Assembly (NCBI RefSeq): GCF_035046485.1
Contig: NC_085136.1
Coordinates: 293,299,080-293,363,079 of the forward strand
From: Aedes albopictus
Taxonomy: Eukaryota; Arthropoda; Insecta; Diptera; Culicidae
Direction of reading: 5' to 3'
Length of the DNA stretch: 64,000 nucleotides
A model generated the notes under the pieces. It saw only the letters and a program-made list of their open reading frames with translations, did no database searches and was not told the DNA's origin. Within the stretch, counting starts at the first letter, position 1, and every line of letters begins with the position of its first letter. The translations under genes were made by a program, and so were the position numbers. This document shows, piece by piece, positions 12,450 through 23,264 of this stretch.

Positions 12450-13021
12450 CAGGGTTGACAATCGTCCTTCTCGTCACCACTGCGTGAAGATAACAATAAA
12501 ACAATCTTCGTCCGAAAGAACAACGGTGACGATTAGCCTTTTCGTCGCCGACTGCGGACGTCACGACGAAGCTCAATCATAAATAGTCACCCACCAACTT
12601 TTTCGTCGTCCTCTTTGTTCCCTGGAAACGAACGACGACGGGCCAAGCGAACGCCAACTGGGAATAGCTTTTATTGGCGTTTCGGCACTAACGGTGGTGT
12701 GAAACCTCACTAGCTCAGTTGGTAAGAGTGCTGGATTGGCAATCTAGAGGTCCGTTGTTTGATTCCAGGTGCAATTATTTTTTTATTAAAATCTTTTTTT
12801 TTGTGTGTTGCTGGTAGAAACATTGACTCCGTCGGCTAGACGCATTTGGACGAAGAGCGAAACAAAACGAATGAAGATTTTGTTTTCGTCACGACGCAAG
12901 CCCTTCACGACGATTCGCTGGCTTGAATGAGTCATCCGATGTGGAACGAGCAACGATGACGATCTAGTTTTCGTTCTAGTCGTCGACTTTTTTGGTCGTA
13001 CGGCGACGATTTTCAGCCCTG
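12450..13021. mobile_element. hAT-like MITE carrying a tRNA-like unit
   Basis: Ends are CAGGGTTGACAATCGTC and the inverse of CAGGGCTGAAAATCGTC. CTTTTATG occurs on both sides (12442-12449 and 13022-13029), an 8-bp duplication as for hAT elements. Removing the element and one copy reconnects a 152-bp unit at its GTTCACTTTTA site. The body is rich in GACGACG-type motifs and encloses a tRNA-like module and T runs at 12708-12805. Confidence 0.88.
12708..12776 (+). pseudogene. tRNA-like sequence with intact A-box and partly degraded T arm
   Basis: TAGCTCAGTTGGTAAGAG matches positions 8-25 of a tRNA (A box). CTGGA and TCTAG can pair around the loop TTGGCAA, giving a nominal GGC anticodon. GTTTGATTCCAGG resembles a B box, but its 5' partner strand has mismatches. 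The acceptor stem does not close. Runs of T follow at 12776 and 12792, as at a polymerase III stop. Probably a relic of a tRNA or SINE head. Confidence 0.55.
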
Positions 13022-14134
13022 CTTTTATGTGTGTCCAATTCCAGTGGGACACCCTTAATTGGTTCCGGAAAATTTACGTGGTTCATTTTTACATTTGACT
13101 AATTCCGGCTGGGCACCTGAAACCGGTTGTGGAACACCACCGGTGGTCTCTAACGTAATCTGAGCTGGTGTTCTTGAAAACCGTTCATCAACTTATCAAC
13201 TAGTCAAACCGCAATTTGATTTGACCACATCCGGAGGGACATCGGGAACCGATTCCGGGACACCACTGGTTTTCCCAAGCATGATCTGAGATATTTTTTC
13301 TTGGTAACCGTTCATCAGGATACCTTAAAAGCTATTTGATGTGTCGCGAATATTTTTTTGGTTCTCTTTTACATTCGGCCACTTTCAGCGAGACACCTCG
13401 AACCGATTCCGGAACACTATCAGTAGTTTCTAATGTAGGCTTAGCTTGTTTTCATGCTGATCGTACGAGTTATCGAAAAGGTCACGATTTGATGTGTCGC
13501 ATGTATGAATTAGGCCACTTCCTACGGGACACCAGGAACCGATTCCGGGATGCTACCGGTTCAGATATGATCTGAGACTATTTTACTGCTTACCGTTCCA
13601 GAGGTTATAGTAAAAGCGGCGGAACCGGTTCCGCAACATTACCGGTTCAGATATAGTCTGCGATTATTTTCCTATTTACCGTTCATCAGGTTATAGAAAT
13701 AGCTGCGATTTGATGTGTCGCATGTATGGGTTTGGTTCACTTTTACATCTGGCCACTTCCGGCGGGATACCCGGAACCGGTTCCGGAACACTACTGGATC
13801 AGATATGGTCTGAGGCTATTTCCCTGTTAACCATTCATCAGGTTACAGAAAAAGCGGTTATTTGATGTGACGCATACATGGGTTTGTTTCACTTTTATAT
13901 TTGGCCATTTCCAGCGGGACACCCGGAACCGGTTCCGGTATGCTACCGGTTTAGATATGGTCTAAGACTATTTTCATGTCTACCGTTCGTCAGGTTATAC
14001 AAAAAGCTGCAATTTGATGTGTCGCATGCATGGGTTTGGTTCACTTTTATATTTGGCTACTTTCGGCGTGACACTCGGAACCGGTTCCGGAACACTACCG
14101 GTTCAGATATAGTCTGCAACTATTTTCCTGGTTA

Positions 14135-14287
14135 GGGGTAATACACAAATTATGTCACGCAAAAATCGACCTTTTTCGACCCCCCTCCCCCCTATGTCAC
14201 ACTTTTTGTATGGAACCTCAATATTTTTTGTAAGGGTCGTCACGCTCTGCAAAACCTAAAAGCGTGACGTAATTTGTGTACGGCCCC
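14135..14287. mobile_element. 153-bp MITE, Harbinger-like, duplication TTA
   Basis: Left end GGGGTAATACACAAATTATG and right end inverse of GGGGCCGTACACAAATTACG. TTA lies on both sides (14132-14134, 14288-14290). Same general plan as the elements at 11113, 25885 and 27368. Confidence 0.85.
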
Positions 14288-14322
14288 TTACTGTTCATCA
14301 GATAATCGACAATAGTCTATTT

Positions 14323-14443
14323 TACGAAACGACAACAGTGTTGATATTGATATTAACACTCACGGGCTTGGGCGCTACCTCCTGTCAAATTTTCATTCAT
14401 GAAATGAGCGATCAGCTGATCCGAAACGTCTCGTAAAATGGCT
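14323..14443. mobile_element. Small TIR element in the array edge
   Basis: ATTTTACGAAACG at the left and CGTCTCGTAAAAT at the right are inverted with one mismatch. The array sequence (TTCATCAGATAATCG, then GTAGTTTGATG) is interrupted by it. The target duplication is unclear. Confidence 0.5.
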
Positions 14444-14659
14444 CATGCCGTAGTTTGATGTTACATGCTTGGGTTTGTTGCAATTTCATATCTGGCCCCT
14501 TCCTGGGGTACCGGTCCAGAACACCTTAATTACCATAACTCCGGAACGGCTGTACCGATTCAAACCATTTTCAATAAAAAAAAATGGGACAATAGTCCGC
14601 GTCGATTGAAACCAAAAGCGTTGAAATCAGATGATATTTACTATCCAAAAGTGAGGTGA

Positions 14660-14727
14660 CATTTTTGTACACATACACACATACACACGCACACACATAC
14701 ATACATACATACACATACACACACAGA
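14660..14727. repeat. CA-rich microsatellite
   Basis: A tract of ACACAT, ATACAC and ACATAC units. The equivalent position of copy 2 (about 42115-42172, opposite strand) also carries one, so it is part of the element. Confidence 0.9.
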
Positions 14728-14853
14728 CATTATCTCAACTCGTCGAGCTGAGTCGATTGGTATATAAGACTTGGCCCGCCGAGGGTTCTATCAAGATTTC
14801 ATTTTTGGAGTGAACATATAGCCTTTCATTACACGTTGGTGTACGAGAAAGGC

Positions 14854-15317
14854 AAAAAAACAATGTGTAAAGGGGTTTCCCAGAAAGAAGTCTGAAATAT
14901 ATGCAATATTGAAGCCACTTTCATGAGGGTGTACCACTGTAGGGGGTGCTGAAATTTAGAAACGTTGAGTTTTTAGCTTTCAATTTTTCATAATAGCACT
15001 GTAGGAAGCAAAAGAGATTACTTCGGAAAAGCCTCAGTGCCTACCTGTAAGTGAAAGTGGATGTCAACTCGAAACAACTACTCCAACAGCAATGATCATA
15101 TTTACACATCGTACTTAAAATGCATATCAAATATTGACATATCTATGGATTATATCAGCAAAATGATAGGAGACTGTCTGAATTGTTTTACAAATTTTTA
15201 TTCGTTTCTCCTCAACCAACTTGAGACATACATAGAATGATCTGTTTTCATTTAAAAAAAATCACCTCTCATTCTCCATGTTAGTAATGCCATACTTCAT
15301 TTTATATTATTTAAATA
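14854..15317. other. Unassigned DNA
   Basis: AT-rich stretch with no supported feature between two mobile elements. Confidence 0.5.
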
Positions 15318-15802
15318 CACCGTGTCCAATAGGTTCTCATACAAATTCAAATTGAATTCATTTCACATCTGTAGTTAGGATTTTCAAAGTAAATTTATTT
15401 ATTGGAAGGCCAAATAACACTGATCAAATGCAGCATATGTTTTGGAATTAACTGTCCTTTATCCTTATCTGCTGATCGCTTATGTGTCGTAAGTCTATTT
15501 CAGCTGGCACGCACGCCATTTCTTTGGTATTGCGTCACATTTCAACGAGTAATGGTTCAAAGTTGAAACAAATTAGGTTCCTATCTTCACCATTGCTAGT
15601 AGTAACTATAGCCAGAAGAGAAAAATAAGAGACTCTGTATTGGTGGAGTACGAAGCCTTTTTATTTTGTACAAAATAAAACGGGAATCAAACAAAAAATG
15701 TCCATTTACCTGTTTTAATGAGATTTGTTGTGTTAAAGAAGCATGGCTGTATCTTATCTTGTTGATTCACAACATTCTCACTTCTAAAACGTACTTGTAT
15801 CC

Positions 15803-16364
15803 GATGCTGGGTCATTAGGCCGAATGGTCATTAGGCCGAATGGTCATCAGGACGAATTGAAAGTTAGCCGTTGTTTTTACCTTTTCCAACAATTTTTGAC
15901 AAAAACTAGTTTAACAATGGAACTAGAAAGAATAGCCTATGTTTTAAAGAAGGAAAAATTTATGAATTGAATATCAGCAGTTTCAGCGCCAAAAACTATT
16001 TCAGCAATGATACTAGAAAGAACAGCCTATATTTAAAAGAAGGAAAAATTCATGGGTAAAATATCAGTAGATTCAGCATCAATAAAGTATCTTCGTGCCT
16101 GTCACACGATACACACATGCAAAATGGTCATTTGCAGAGGAAGCTCTCAGTTAATAAGCTGAGAAGCAGGCTTTGTCTCAGTGGGGACGTAACGGCAAGA
16201 AGAAGACCCAATGACCATTCGGCCTGATGACCATTCGGCCTAATGACCATTCGGCCTAATGACCATTCGGCCTAATGACCATTCGGCCTAATGACCATTC
16301 GGCCTAATGACCTTCGGCCGAATGGCCTTCGGCCTAATGACCTTCGGCCGAATGGCCTGACACC
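15803..16364. mobile_element. Minisatellite-ended element with GGCCGAATGGTCATTA units
   Basis: Two to three units of GGCCGAATGGTCATTA lie at the left end and about eight, in inverse orientation, at the right end (16207-16358). GGGTCATTAGGCC and GGCCTGACACCC are imperfect outer inverted ends. CTTGTATCC occurs just outside both ends (15794-15802, 16365-16373), a likely 9-bp duplication. Inside, a unit of about 120 bp containing ACTAGAAAGAA and AGCCTAT appears twice, followed by a SINE fragment. Confidence 0.75.
16090..16205 (+). mobile_element. SINE 3' fragment
   Basis: Matches the second half of the SINE at 31343-31696: ATCTTCGTGCCTG, CAAAATGGTCATTTGCAGAG, AGCTCTCAGTTAATAA, GCTGAGAAGCAGGCTTTGTC and a GAAGAAG end. 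The tRNA head is missing. Confidence 0.7.
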
Positions 16365-16760
16365 CTTGTATCCCTATTGTGGTAAATTTGGACCAAAATT
16401 TACGTTTTATGATGTTTATGTGTATGTGTATGTGTAATATAACGATCATTTTGAAGAAAATCAGCTCAAGATAAGCTTAACTTGCAAATTTCTTATCATT
16501 TCATAACTAAAATTGTATTGTTTTAGCCTTTGTTTATTCATTTGGTATAATACTTGAGATAAAAACTCAAAATTTAACTCTATGGACGCCATGGAGCTAT
16601 CGTAGAAAGAAAAACTTTTCGAACATTTTTCTTGCGTGCCGGAGCAGTATTATGTAGCCCTTCAAAACATGCATTCACTTTGAAAATATGAATCACAGAT
16701 GTGAAATAAAATTATATTTTCTAAATTTGTATTTTGTATGAGAACTTATTGGACACGGTG

Positions 16761-18964
16761 TACATTGAATGAAACAAGAAACGATTGACAAATCACAAAA
16801 CTTCGTGCAACCAATATAGTAGTGATGTTTAGTGTAGAATATCATCTCAACTTCCAACTCGTTTGCTACTACCCTCCTCTGTTGAACAGATTTTACATTA
16901 TTCACAAACTCCTAAAGAGTGCTGTTTCATGTCACAAGCTGCTTTCGGTCACTATCACCCCTCACTATCTGTTGTAGCTGTGTTCTTCCATTTTCTTCTA
17001 CACCAACAACCTGTCATTCTTGTTTAGTGAGAAAGGAAACACTTATTTAAAAACCGTATCATAGCATGCATTCACTCCAACACCCAAAACTATGCTCCAA
17101 AACAAGAACTATATGCATCACTACATCCCTATCATCAGTTTTACGAGTACAAGCACCAACCCGTGTCCTGCATCCACCACTCTCTTCCCTTCTTCTGATT
17201 GCACCGGCAATGCAAAAAACAAAAACGAACTTGTAAGCTGCCAGAATTGAGCATTTTTTTCCCTATATAGTTTGCGCCAAACTACGCTGTTTCCCTTCCC
17301 AACCATGTAGCTGACACACCCCTTCTGTACAAAAAAGCGTCATCGATCGACAATTGGTTCCGGTCCGCGCCCTGTCTCTGTGGTCTCCCCCCGCCCTTGT
17401 AGAAACCCCCCCCCCCCCTTGATGTATTGGAAATATAGGAACCTGGCTGTATGTTGATGTTGATAGATGGTTCACCACTACCGGTCGGTGGTGATGTGAA
17501 AATGTAAAACTTGCCCGAGGCAGGTGTGGTCCCACGGAAAATGTCCAGCACTTTCAAGAGAGTATTCAGAGTTTATCGTGGATGGTGCTTGGTCATGCTG
17601 AGAATCGTTCTATGTGACACCGTCGTTGGCGTTTTTTGTTTCTCCAATTTTTAGTTTGATGGTTGTTTTGTAATATAAGGTTTTTGCATATCATCGGTTA
17701 ATTTTGGTTTTTTCCATCGAAAAAGATACGTACGTACATTGACGGAATAATTGTAACACTATGCGACTTAAAGCATTATCTTATGCGATTTACCATTCAC
17801 ACTATTGCGATGATATATAGCATCTTATACGACTTCGTGATGTTCCAAAAGTGGGTTAGAAAAACAAATGGCCTGTGAAATGGCTTCTACGGTAAGATAC
17901 CACTTGACATGGTTAGCATAAGCATCGACAACCATGCGCCTCCATGCCAAATTAAGCTATGTACAAAGATTCATTCTTTTTCAAGCCGTTTTTACTACTT
18001 TCAAATTTTCTGTGGAAAACACTACCACCGAGAATATCGCGTAGAATCAACTCCACAAATTATTTCCCCGACGCCTCCTGGGGTCCTTGCTACACAGATT
18101 GAGAAGATATTTCCTTCTTTCCCTCGAAGCGAAGCTTTGATCATTGAGTTTACACTGCTTGCTTCGCCTTCGCCTCGTCGTCGTAATTTTGCATACATAG
18201 TCAGCAGTGGTTATCATTTTCCGCTCGTCCTCCGCTGGCGCTGTGCCGTTTCGTTGGTGTCTTTTTTGCCTTCCGGCCTGTCAACACTGGCTGCTCTCCC
18301 GCCCGCACCTTAGCGTTGACTTACGTAATTATTTATGCTTTACACCCCAAAGTTGGAAAGCGAGAAACCGCTGGCTTACTGGATGATGCGTGCACGCCGA
18401 GGGAGGGCGGATGCTGTATCCGTAGCTGGGAAAATGAGATTTTCTCATTTGGTGCTTTTGCTGCGGTTTTTGTTCGGCACTGTGGTGTTAATGTTCAAAG
18501 AACTACAACGAATCAGATAATCGTATTTGAATAAATAATGGAGATTTATAAACGATATCGTTGCGACCTTATATTATGGTTATTACATTTTGGAATACGT
18601 GGACCCCTCAACTCGTATCCGTTTCGGATTAAGAAAGACTATAATCCTGTAACCTAGCCTTAACCCATATCCACCTAGCGTCCTCTTTTTGGACAGTACT
18701 TTTAAGGTAAATATCTGATGCTCTCTTTAGAGAAGCTGTTCAGAAGATCTGGGTTTCGTATATGATGAACAATTAACTTCCGAATTCGCTCAAAAGTTGG
18801 CACAATCGTTACTGCAAAGATTACATATGTCCGCGGTTTGTATTACATTTGTTTTCCTGATAATTTAATCTTAATTTTTTTAATTTTAAGTTGGTATTTT
18901 CGGTGGAGTTGTTTATACGATTGTGAACCCTTTTATTGAAAATACCTTTTGTAAGAAATTTATA
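16761..18964. other. Unassigned, mixed-composition DNA
   Basis: No element ends or convincing coding sequence were found. A C run at about 17408 and comparatively GC-rich patches at about 17150-17560 and 18050-18320 stand out from the AT-rich surroundings. Open frames there (up to 134 codons) have no recognisable motifs. This could be unique host sequence such as an intron or flanking region. Confidence 0.45.
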
Positions 18965-18966
18965 TA

Positions 18967-19819
18967 CCGTCAAGGCATCATTCACCGTGGATCTAAGAGC
19001 ATTCGGGGCAAATAAGGGCTGTCATTTGACACCAGTCTTATAACCATTGTTGGTGCCGCTTTTAATTTCCTTCATTATAGGTTAAAATTAAAGCAATATC
19101 CACAAAAGTAGAAAATTTTTCACAAAATTTGGTGATATAGTACAATTAGTAAAAGGTAGTAGGGTCGCCTAATTCCGTGGTAGGGCACCATTCACCGTGG
19201 TAGTAGGGACCCATTCACCGTGTATGAGAAATTTTATTCTACTTTGTTTAAAAATGATCAAAACAACCCAGCCAAGGAAATTTTCTTCGTTTAAATTCAT
19301 TTCAAGTAAAAACTTGCAAAATTTTATCAGAAAAACGAATGTTCAAATTTTCGATTTTTTTTTCTAGATATATGGGACAATATGGGGCACGGTGAATGGA
19401 TACCATTGATTTTTAGGGTACCCATTTACCGTGCCTTTTTGTTTCAATTAAAAAGTACGAGTAATCGTACTTTCTTGTTAAACTTACTTCGGTAATGCAA
19501 AATACATACCTGATATGTGAATTTAATTACTTCTTGGTGGAATAAAAACGTTACTACTTTTAGTTTATCGCTTAAATCACCTTAGCGCAGTTTTCGTTTA
19601 TTCTCTATGAATGCAGTGAACGAGCAGAAACCCGCTTCATGTAAACACAGTTTAGTGTCAAAATGATACTTTTAAATGTTTCTAATGAGCGTTTTGACAT
19701 GGTAACAATACATTAGTGTTGTATTGGTGAAATGGAAGGGAAATTGTCATATCATTCAATCATAATATGGAAATAATGAAAAAATATTCGAAGGCACACG
19801 GTGAATGGAGCCTTGACGG
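18967..19819. mobile_element. TA-flanked MITE with reiterated CATTCACCGTG
   Basis: Ends CCGTCAAGGC and GCCTTGACGG lie next to TA on both sides. CATTCACCGTG or its complement recurs at about 18980, 19189, 19211, 19387 and 19798, with a CCATTTACCGTG variant near 19429. No transposase is present. Confidence 0.82.
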
Positions 19820-19841
19820 TATTAGATGGAGCCAGCTTTCA

Positions 19842-20600
19842 TAGTGATGGGTGACATGCAGAGGCGCGTGATCGGTTGGTGGCCGATCGACGAAAGAATG
19901 TGCAGGTTGATGATCAAGGGCCGATTCTTGAACTTCAGCATAATAAACGTGCACAGCCCACACTCCGGAAGTACTGATGATGACAAGGACGCATTTCACG
20001 CGCAGCTCGAACGCGAGTACGATCGCTGCCCAAGCCACGACGTCAAGATCATCATAGGAGATTTGAACGCTCAGGTAGGCCAGGAGGAGGAATTCAGACC
20101 GACGATTGGTAAGTTCAGCGCCCACCACCAGACGAACGAAAACGGCCTACGACTCATTGATTTCACCGCCTCCAAAAATATGGCCATACGTAGCACCTTT
20201 TTCCAACACAGCCTCCCTTATCGTTACACCTGGAGATCACCACAGCAGACGGAAACTCAAATCGACCACGTGGCGCCAATATCGACTCCGACCACTATAT
20301 GGTGATGGTCAAACTGCGCCCAAAACTCTCTGTCATCAACAATGTACGGTACCGGCGACCGCCACGGTACAACCTAGAGCGACTGAAGCAATCGGATGTC
20401 GCCTCAGCATACGCGCAGAATCTCGAAGCCGCGTTGCCAGACGAGGGCGAGCTCGATGAGGCCCCTCTAGAGGACTGCTGGAGTATAGTGAAAGCAGCCG
20501 CGAACCGAAATATGCAGGGATAAAGACGGAGGCCTCTTGACGGACGGACGTGAGGTGATCGAAAGGTGGAAGCAGCACTCCGATCAGCACCTGAACGGCG
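19842..20600 (+). pseudogene. RTE-like endonuclease domain
   Basis: Apurinic-type endonuclease (EEP family), which nicks target DNA to prime reverse transcription. The frame reads VMGDMQRRVIGWWPID, then FLNFSIINVHSPHSG, VKIIIGDLNAQVG (catalytic Asp and Asn) and YTWRSPQQTETQIDHV; after a frameshift near 20275 it continues SDHYMVMVKLRPKLS (the SDH motif). The linker to the reverse transcriptase follows, with a stop at 20521 after NRNMQG and the old frame resuming as LLTDGREVIERW up to the MITE at 20601. The N-terminal catalytic Glu region is absent because of truncation. Not functional. Confidence 0.85.
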
Positions 20601-20940
20601 CACGGTGTCAAAATTTCGATTATTATCGAACATTCATGTACCTCGGATTTTTCTTCGAAAATGAATAGTATTTTGGCTATATATTCATAATCGGAACACT
20701 AGAAAATATTTCATCGGCGAAAATTTTTCCATACATTTTGTATGGGACGTTTTTTGGGCTAAAATAGTAATTATTGATTTTTAGTATGGAAAATACCCTA
20801 AAACTCATCTAACTCAAATTTTCCCCGATAGAATATTTTCAAATTTTGCATTTATACATTACAGCCGAAATTTTAACATTCTATGAAGAAAAATCCGAGG
20901 TACATGAAAGTTCGATAATAATCGAAATTTTGACACCGTG
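20601..20940. mobile_element. 340-bp MITE inside the RTE-like gene
   Basis: Ends CACGGTGTCAAAATTTCGAT and its inverse extend about 57 bp with one mismatch (through ATGTACCTCGGATTTTTCTT). CGGCG lies on both sides (20596-20600, 20941-20945). Removing the element and one copy reconnects the retrotransposon frame as DQHLNG then VENVG. The superfamily is uncertain. Confidence 0.88.
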
Positions 20941-20945
20941 CGGCG

Positions 20946-22440
20946 TGGAGAACGTAGGCACGGGAACCCACGGCAACGGAAGAAACGATGACGCCATTCA
21001 CCAGCTCAAAACCAACAAAGCAGCTGGTAAGGATGGTATCGCAGCTGAACTCATCAAGATGGGCCCAGAAAAGTTGGCTACCTGTCTGCATCGGCTGATA
21101 GTCAGGATCTGGGAAACCGAACAGCTACCGGAGGAGTGGAAGGAAGGGGTAATCTGCCCCATTCCCAAGAAAGGCGACCATTTGGAATGTGAGAACTTCA
21201 GGGCGATGACTATTTTGAAAGCTGCCTACAAAGTGCTATCCCAGATCATCTTCCGTCGTCTGTCACCTAAAACAAATGAGTTCGTGGGAAGTTATCAGGC
21301 TGTCTTCATCGACGGCCGGTGGACAACGGACCAGATCTTTACCGTACGACAAATCCTCCAGAAATGCCGTGAATACCAGGTCCCAATGCATCACCTGTTC
21401 ATCGACTTCAAAGCGGCATACGACAGTATCGACCGCGCAGAGCTATGGAGAATCATGGACGAAAACGGCTTCCCTTGGAAGCTGACTAGACTGATTAAAG
21501 CAACGATGGATGGTGTGCAAAACTGCGTAAGGGTTTCGGGTGAACTATCCGGTTCATTCGAATCTCGCCGGGGACTGAGACAAGGTGATGGACTCTCATG
21601 CCTACTCTTCAACATCGCTCTGGAAGGTGTGATGCGACGAGCCGGGGAACGATTTTCACAAAATCCGGTCAATTTGTGTGCTTTGCGGACGACATGGACA
21701 ATATCGCTAAAACATTTGGAACGGTGGCAGAGCTGTACACCCGCCTGAAACGCGAAGCAGCAAAGGTCGGACTGGTGGTGAATGCCTCAAAAACAAAGTA
21801 CATGCTGGTAGGCGGCACCGAACACGACCGGATCCGTCTGGGTAGTAATGTTACGATAGACGGGGATACTTTCGAGGTGGTGGAGGAATTCGTCTACCTC
21901 GGATTCTTACTGACGGCAGACAACAACGTGAGCCGTGAAATTCGGAGGCGCATCATCAGCGGAAGTCGGGCCTACTACGGGCTCCATAAGAAACTGCGGT
22001 CGAAAAAGATTCACCCACGCACCAAATGTACCATGTACAAAACGCTAATAAGACCGGTGATCCTCTACGGGCACGAGACATGGACCATGCTCGAGGAGGA
22101 CCTACAAGCACTCGGAGTTTTCGAGCGACGCGTGCTAAGAATGATCTTCGGCGGTGTGCGGGAGAACGATGTGTGGCGGAGAAGGATGAACCACGAGCTC
22201 GCTGCACTTTACGGCGAACCCAGCATCCAGATGGTGGCCAAAGCCGGAAGGATACGGTAGGCAGGGCATGTTTCAAGAATGCCGGATAACAACCCTGCAA
22301 AGCTGGTGTTTGCAACTGATCCGGTTGGCACAAGAAGGCGTGAAGCGCAGAGAGCACGATGGGCGGACCAGGTGGAGCGTGACCTGGCGAGCATTGGGCG
22401 CGACCGAGGATGAAGAGCGGCAGCCACAAACCGAGTATTG
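20946..22440 (+). pseudogene. RTE-like reverse transcriptase
   Basis: Reverse transcriptase that would copy the element RNA onto nicked DNA. Visible motifs: HQLKTNKAAGKDGIAAELIK, EEWKEGVICPIPKKGD, HHLFIDFKAAYDSIDR (motif A with catalytic Asp), SRRGLRQGDGLSCLLFNIA (motif B) and, after a frameshift near 21655, CFADDMDNIAKTF (the ADD box). Thumb and C-terminal parts follow (VVNASKTKYMLVGG, EFVYLGFLLTADNNVSRE, RPVILYGHETWTM). A TAG at 22258 stands where related copies continue after KAGRIR; the old frame then runs on to about 22400 (MPDNNPAKLVFATDPVG). Inactive copy. Confidence 0.9.
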
Positions 22441-22495
22441 TGGCGTACTATTGTTGATTATGTCTTTTCTTATTGATGTTGAACAAATAAATGTA

Positions 22496-23254
22496 GGGTG
22501 GGGCGGGGCAAGATGGGTCACCTAAGGATGGATCACCATTTCTTTGTAAATACAAATCGTATTGGTTTGTATTCGTCCGCTACTCTTTAATACACTAGTT
22601 AGCTATGCTAATAGTCGATTAAAAGTTTATAAAATACAAAACATGATGTTAAACAAGCAGTTTTAAAAAGTGGCCAATTTTGGGCAGTGAAAAAAGTGCG
22701 GGGCAAGATGGGTCACCTTTTAAGTAATTCACATTTTCTCTACGAAAAAGGTCAAAATTAATATTTGTTCCGCATTCATATATGCTCCATATCCATACTA
22801 AGTAAACAAGAGCTACTAGTAAACATTTTATGCATTTATTTGGAACATTAAAAACTTTACGATTTGGTCCTAAGGCGACTTAAAAAACGACGTTTTCAAT
22901 AAAAAAATATCATAATTTTATGTTATAATTTTGAGCGTTCATTTCGCTTGATTGAAGTAATTTATAAGATAGTCTTGTAATAAAAAATAAATAACTTCTG
23001 AATGCTCCAAAAATACGCTCAAAATTGAAGGTGACCCATCTTGCCCCGCGGCCGTTTATATGGAGATTATATGGAATGTTTCGCATAAGAAAAATGGCTA
23101 AAAACCATTTTATTTTTTATTTCCAATGAGAGTGAATAATTTTTCAATCAATGCCCCTAACTTTTGTATATTCATGCTGTTAAATTATTACCATAATCAA
23201 AACATGAGTAATGCGCTCGAAAATGGCACTGACCCATCTTGCCCCGCCCCACCC
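22496..23254. mobile_element. TA-flanked MITE with reiterated GGGGCAAGATGGGTCA
   Basis: Ends GGGTGGGGCGGGGCAAGATG and its inverse, TA on both sides (22494, 23255). Inner copies of GGGGCAAGATGGGTCA occur at about 22699 and, inverted, at about 23034. It abuts the 3' end of the RTE-like element. No transposase. Confidence 0.85.
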
Positions 23255-23264
23255 TATGTATGTA

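Larger units (their letters stand above)
12140..14320 (+). repeat. 152-bp tandem array around ACCGGTTCCGG
   Basis: Landmark TTCATCAGG (and variants) recurs at 13682, 13834 and 13986, a period of 152. Each unit carries GGAACCGGTTCCGGAACACT, GATTTGATGTGTCGCATG and TTTGGTTCACTTTTA. Units at the left edge are more diverged than those in the middle. Two MITEs interrupt the array. Confidence 0.88.
11591..14853 (+). mobile_element. Long element with 152-bp tandem units, copy 1
   Basis: The left end reads TTAATCCACCTAGTGGTGAT then AGTGCCTTTCTCGT. The right end reads GGAGTGAACATATAGCC, then GTGTACGAGAAAGGC. GCCTTTCTCGT and ACGAGAAAGGC form an 11-bp inverted pair. Between them lie a unique left module with ATGTTCAACGTATGGGCAGA near 11850, a tandem array, a (CA)n tract and a right module with CGTCGAGCTGAG. 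The same order is found in a minus-strand copy at 41985-45525 and, incompletely, in a third at 48811-59478. No transposase or other gene was recognised, so the class is unknown. It is interrupted by insertions at 12450, 14135 and about 14323. Confidence 0.78.
15318..16760. mobile_element. TA-flanked TIR element, about 1.44 kb with insert
   Basis: Left end CACCGTGTCCAATAGGTTCT and right end inverse of CACCGTGTCCAATAAGTTCT. Similarity extends inward to a shared TTTCACATCTGT. TA flanks both sides (15316, 16761), as in Tc1/mariner insertions. A second element occupies 15803-16364, leaving about 870 bp of its own sequence. No transposase frame was recognised. Confidence 0.82.
19822..22490 (+). mobile_element. 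RTE-like non-LTR retrotransposon, 5'-truncated and broken
   Basis: An endonuclease followed by a reverse transcriptase and a short 3' end with AATAAA near 22486. The 5' end is lost at the junction with the MITE ending at 19819. Frameshifts fall near 20275, 20525 and 21655, and a stop lies at 22258. A 340-bp MITE splits the gene at 20601-20940. Similarity to the RTE group (for example JAM-type elements of Aedes) is judged from the endonuclease and reverse transcriptase motifs only. Shorter 3' fragments of the same family are at 10552-10690 and 47838-48135. Confidence 0.82.

Noticed and set aside
12140..14320. CRISPR-like regular array
   Set aside because: Units of 152 bp are similar along their whole length without unique spacers of constant size, and the sequence is eukaryotic; this is a satellite-type tandem array.
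17263..17557. Overlapping minus-strand frames rich in Gly and Pro
   Set aside because: They read through a C run and low-complexity sequence; two frames are equally open and neither has a motif.
17909..18313. 134-codon plus-strand frame in a GC-richer patch
   Set aside because: Composition varies along it and no domain, signal peptide or splice pattern is evident. Left as unassigned.
20295..20633. Minus-strand frames over the RTE endonuclease region
   Set aside because: Antisense to recognisable endonuclease codons on the plus strand.
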